Shown piece after piece: positions 63,207 to 64,000 of a stretch of 64,000 bases of DNA. The translations under genes were made by a program, and so were the position numbers. The notes beneath the pieces were generated by a model. The model was not told where the DNA came from, did no database searches, and worked only from the letters and a program-made list of their open reading frames with translations. Within the stretch, counting starts at the first letter, position 1. Each line of letters begins with the position of its first letter. Origin of the DNA: Caballeronia pedi (GTDB lineage Bacteria; Pseudomonadota; Gammaproteobacteria; Burkholderiales; Burkholderiaceae). The stretch is from NCBI RefSeq assembly GCF_001544915.2, contig NZ_FCOE02000011.1, positions 141,332 through 205,331 of the forward strand, read 5' to 3'.

Positions 63207-64000
63207 GCGGCCGCCTTAGCCTCGAGTGCGGCGATCCGATCAAGCGCTTCTTGCAGCGCCGCACCAATCAGCGGCACGAGCTTCGAATAATCGACCGCCT
63301 GCGGCACAATCTCCTGCACGACGTCCAGAATATCGCCATCCTGAACGTCGGCCGGATCGTAACCGTCTCTAAACAGAGGATGCCAATCGCCCAACGCGTC
63401 CTTTTCGCCTGTTACCGCTGAAGGGACAACCTCCTGCAACTCATGCGCCAAGACGTAGTGTGCGAGTTCGCCGGGCGCGGCCTTAAACTCACCTTGGTAG
63501 AACTTGATTCGCTGCAGCGAGACCGCGGCGTCAGGAATCGATACGTAATTCGCCTTAAGTCGATAATCGGACGTGGTGTTATAGGACGTGCTCGTGCCGT
63601 TGCCGGTGCTGATCGAACCGACATTGGTCGTACCGAAGAAGAATGCGACGAACGGCGTTCCCGTGGCGTCCACTCGAGCGAGATACGCACCGCCACTCTG
63701 CGTCGAAGCGTACGAGCTAATGCCCCACGAATTGGCGGATGAATTCCGTGCAGAGACGTTCCCAGAAGACCAGGCCGATATTTCGTTGACGTGAAGCGCG
63801 CCGTTCGTGTCGAGACGTGCGCGCTCCGCACCGTTTGTGGATAACGTTATGACGTTTGAGGACGAGACCAAAGCCAGAGCCGCGCTACTCGTCAGGCTTG
63901 GGGCGGTGATCGAGCCTGCAGCCACGTTGCCTGAATAGGTCCCGGTCGTTCCTGAGTATGCCCCCGCAGCGGAAATGCTAGCTTGGCCGGCAGATCCGAA
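63203..64000 (-). CDS. tail fibre/tip protein with C-terminal peptidase S74 chaperone (5' part beyond window)
   Basis: The last 265 residues are visible; the reading frame continues past 64000, so the GTG at 63925 is probably internal. Gly/Ser/Thr-rich repeats (AGAYSGTTGTYSGN, SISTGNGTSTSY) lead to TTSDYRLKANYVSI, the self-cleavage start of the S74 intramolecular chaperone, and a final helix (LIGAALQEALDRIAALEAK). Such chaperones trimerise fibres and then cut themselves off. It overlaps L by ATGA. Confidence 0.88.
   Translation of the reverse strand, partial: FGSAGQASISAAGAYSGTTGTYSGNVAAGSITAPSLTSSAALALVSSSNVITLSTNGAERARLDTNGALHVNEISAWSSGNVSARNSSANSWGISSYASTQSGGAYLARVDATGTPFVAFFFGTTNVGSISTGNGTSTSYNTTSDYRLKANYVSIPDAAVSLQRIKFYQGEFKAAPGELAHYVLAHELQEVVPSAVTGEKDALGDWHPLFRDGYDPADVQDGDILDVVQEIVPQAVDYSKLVPLIGAALQEALDRIAALEAKAAA

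Larger units (their letters stand above)
52348..64000. mobile_element. prophage with lambda-like siphovirus tail (right end outside window)
   Basis: Contiguous phage genes on the minus strand: S74 tail protein, L, K, I, J, tail-associated genes, then holin, endolysin, Rz/Rz1. A convergent conversion-like gene lies next to tRNA-His. Head, DNA packaging, replication, repressor and integrase genes must lie beyond 64000. The left boundary is inferred from the tRNA and the composition change, not from a seen att repeat. The tail genes visible are intact, so it is not obviously decayed. Confidence 0.85.

Overview
The window reads as chromosome from a member of the Burkholderiaceae, most likely Paraburkholderia or Caballeronia. 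The basis is high GC with strong codon bias, an L-Ara4N lipid A cluster with ArnA split into two genes, a hom-thrC run preceded by alaA, and a sbp-cysTWA-cysB sulfate cluster. This assignment is inference from gene content and order; no database was searched.

Layout. 1-5.0 kb (minus): the start of an ABC-F ATPase (ybiT), then alaA-hom-thrC for alanine and threonine synthesis. 5.4-14.0 kb (plus): a small MTH938-like gene, then a complete undecaprenyl-phosphate L-Ara4N and lipid A modification cluster (arnT, one SMR-type flippase gene, arnB, arnC, two half-arnA genes, arnD), followed by bcp. 14.0-18.3 kb (plus): a possible short transcript ending in a strong terminator, a PIN-PhoH ATPase, an NlpC/P60 lipoprotein and an SDR protein that lacks the usual catalytic residues. 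18.3-23.3 kb (minus): Pit phosphate transporter with its DUF47 partner, dnaB, and the rpsF-priB-rpsR-rplI operon. 23.3-28.8 kb: a LysR regulator divergent from gcl-hyi-glxR (glyoxylate to glycerate), then a BON-LysM protein. 28.9-34.9 kb (minus): asparaginase and the sulfate uptake cluster with cysB. 35.1-37.1 kb (plus): lexA under two SOS boxes and two small genes. 37.1-45.8 kb: universal stress protein, NodIJ-type ABC exporter, gnd-tkt (pentose phosphate), a Tas-type aldo/keto reductase and an MFS exporter. 45.9-52.2 kb: accessory-looking small genes, including a three-gene exported cluster with a lytic transglycosylase, an SDR, an O-methyltransferase, three small unknown genes and dusA. 52.27 kb: tRNA-His(GTG).

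From just after tRNA-His to the right edge lies part of a prophage with a lambda-like siphovirus tail. On the minus strand, from right to left, are a peptidase-S74 tail protein (cut by the window edge), L, K, I and J homologues with overlapping start and stop codons, three tail-associated genes, two short membrane/coiled-coil genes, and a lysis cassette (holin, transglycosylase-like endolysin, Rz, and Rz1 embedded in Rz). Convergent to these, next to the tRNA, is an AT-richer plus-strand gene for a polytopic GT-C-like membrane protein that resembles a lysogenic conversion gene. An SOS-box-like palindrome lies between the tRNA and this gene. The integrase and the other attachment site are not in the window.

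The most unusual items are the prophage end (orphan conversion gene, SOS-like site, duplicated tail module, S74 gene upstream of L), a possible leaderless peptide or small RNA between bcp and phoH, a two-half-site direct repeat upstream of arnT, and the SDR without a catalytic tetrad. No CRISPR array, insertion sequence or rRNA gene was seen.
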